Source: Cytophagales bacterium
GTDB taxonomy: Bacteria; Bacteroidota; Bacteroidia; Cytophagales; Cyclobacteriaceae
Length of the DNA: 6,502 bases
Direction: 5' to 3'
NCBI GenBank assembly: GCA_003541895.1
Contig: DPLR01000220.1
Coordinates: 716-7,217 of the forward strand
Part shown: positions 6,470-6,502 of the stretch, piece by piece
How positions within the stretch are numbered: position 1 is the stretch's first letter
How the letters are laid out: the number at the start of each line of letters is the position of its first letter
Program-made: the position numbers and the translations under genes
Notes under the pieces: generated by a model
Seen by the model: the letters and a program-made list of their open reading frames with translations, nothing else
What the model was told of the DNA's origin: nothing
Database searches by the model: none

Positions 6470-6479
6470 CTTCGCGAAG
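6470..6479. repeat. Perfect 10 bp palindrome CTTCGCGAAG upstream of pyrH
   Basis: CTTCGCGAAG is self-complementary and lies two bases beyond the 12 bp palindrome. On the minus strand it precedes a TAG at 6469-6467 in one open frame, so it could also be the coding tail of an upstream gene. It lacks the T-tract of an intrinsic terminator on either strand. Confidence 0.35.
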
Positions 6480-6502
6480 AAGTCGAAAGATTTTAATGTC
6501 TT

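Noticed and set aside
6467..6502. Open minus frame ending in TAG at 6469-6467 (last residues FDFFAK), a possible C-terminus of an upstream gene.
   Set aside because: Only 11 codons are visible, other frames are also open over this length, and the residues do not match EF-Ts or any family I can recognise.
6439..6502. Plus-strand ATG at 6439 opening a frame (MKGIFRFCK...) that runs off the right edge.
   Set aside because: It is only about 21 codons with no recognisable motif, and it overlaps the better-supported pyrH promoter region.

Overview
This 6.5 kb window looks like an ordinary housekeeping stretch of a chromosome from the Bacteroidota, probably a Cytophagales-like member. The reasons are AT-rich DNA, starts without Shine-Dalgarno sequences, a eukaryote-type (GT3) glycogen synthase, an Lgt with the cysteine-rich GCFNAGCCYG signature, and a candidate promoter of the Bacteroidota -33/-7 type. 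The lineage is inferred from these traits. No rRNA or other phylogenetic marker was compared.

Layout. Positions 1-764 (minus strand) hold the first 254 codons of the disaggregase ClpB, which runs off the left edge. A 221 bp divergent intergenic region (765-985) separates it from a plus-strand glycogen synthase (986-2785). Everything from there to the right is on the minus strand. Read in the direction of transcription, the order is pyrH (UMP kinase), frr (ribosome recycling factor), lgt (prolipoprotein diacylglyceryl transferase), a small single-pass membrane protein, and a saccharopine-dehydrogenase-like NAD(P)-binding oxidoreductase. The oxidoreductase ends tail-to-tail against the glycogen synthase with no base between the two stop codons. 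The last 116 bp (6387-6502) hold the probable pyrH promoter and two perfect short palindromes.

How the genes fit together. pyrH and frr are a very common bacterial pair (UTP supply and ribosome recycling). Here the cluster continues into lgt and two less-characterised genes, with 4 bp gaps that suggest co-translation of the last three. The pyrH-frr and frr-lgt gaps are both exactly 43 bp, and each consists largely of a degenerate 7 bp tandem repeat. ClpB (stress proteostasis) and glycogen synthase (carbon storage) are separate transcription units.

No defence system, mobile element, CRISPR array, RNA gene or obvious novel system is visible. The most interesting signals are the apparent retention of the eukaryotic glucose-6-phosphate allosteric pocket in the bacterial GT3 glycogen synthase, with two regulatory arginines lost, and the paired heptad-repeat spacers.
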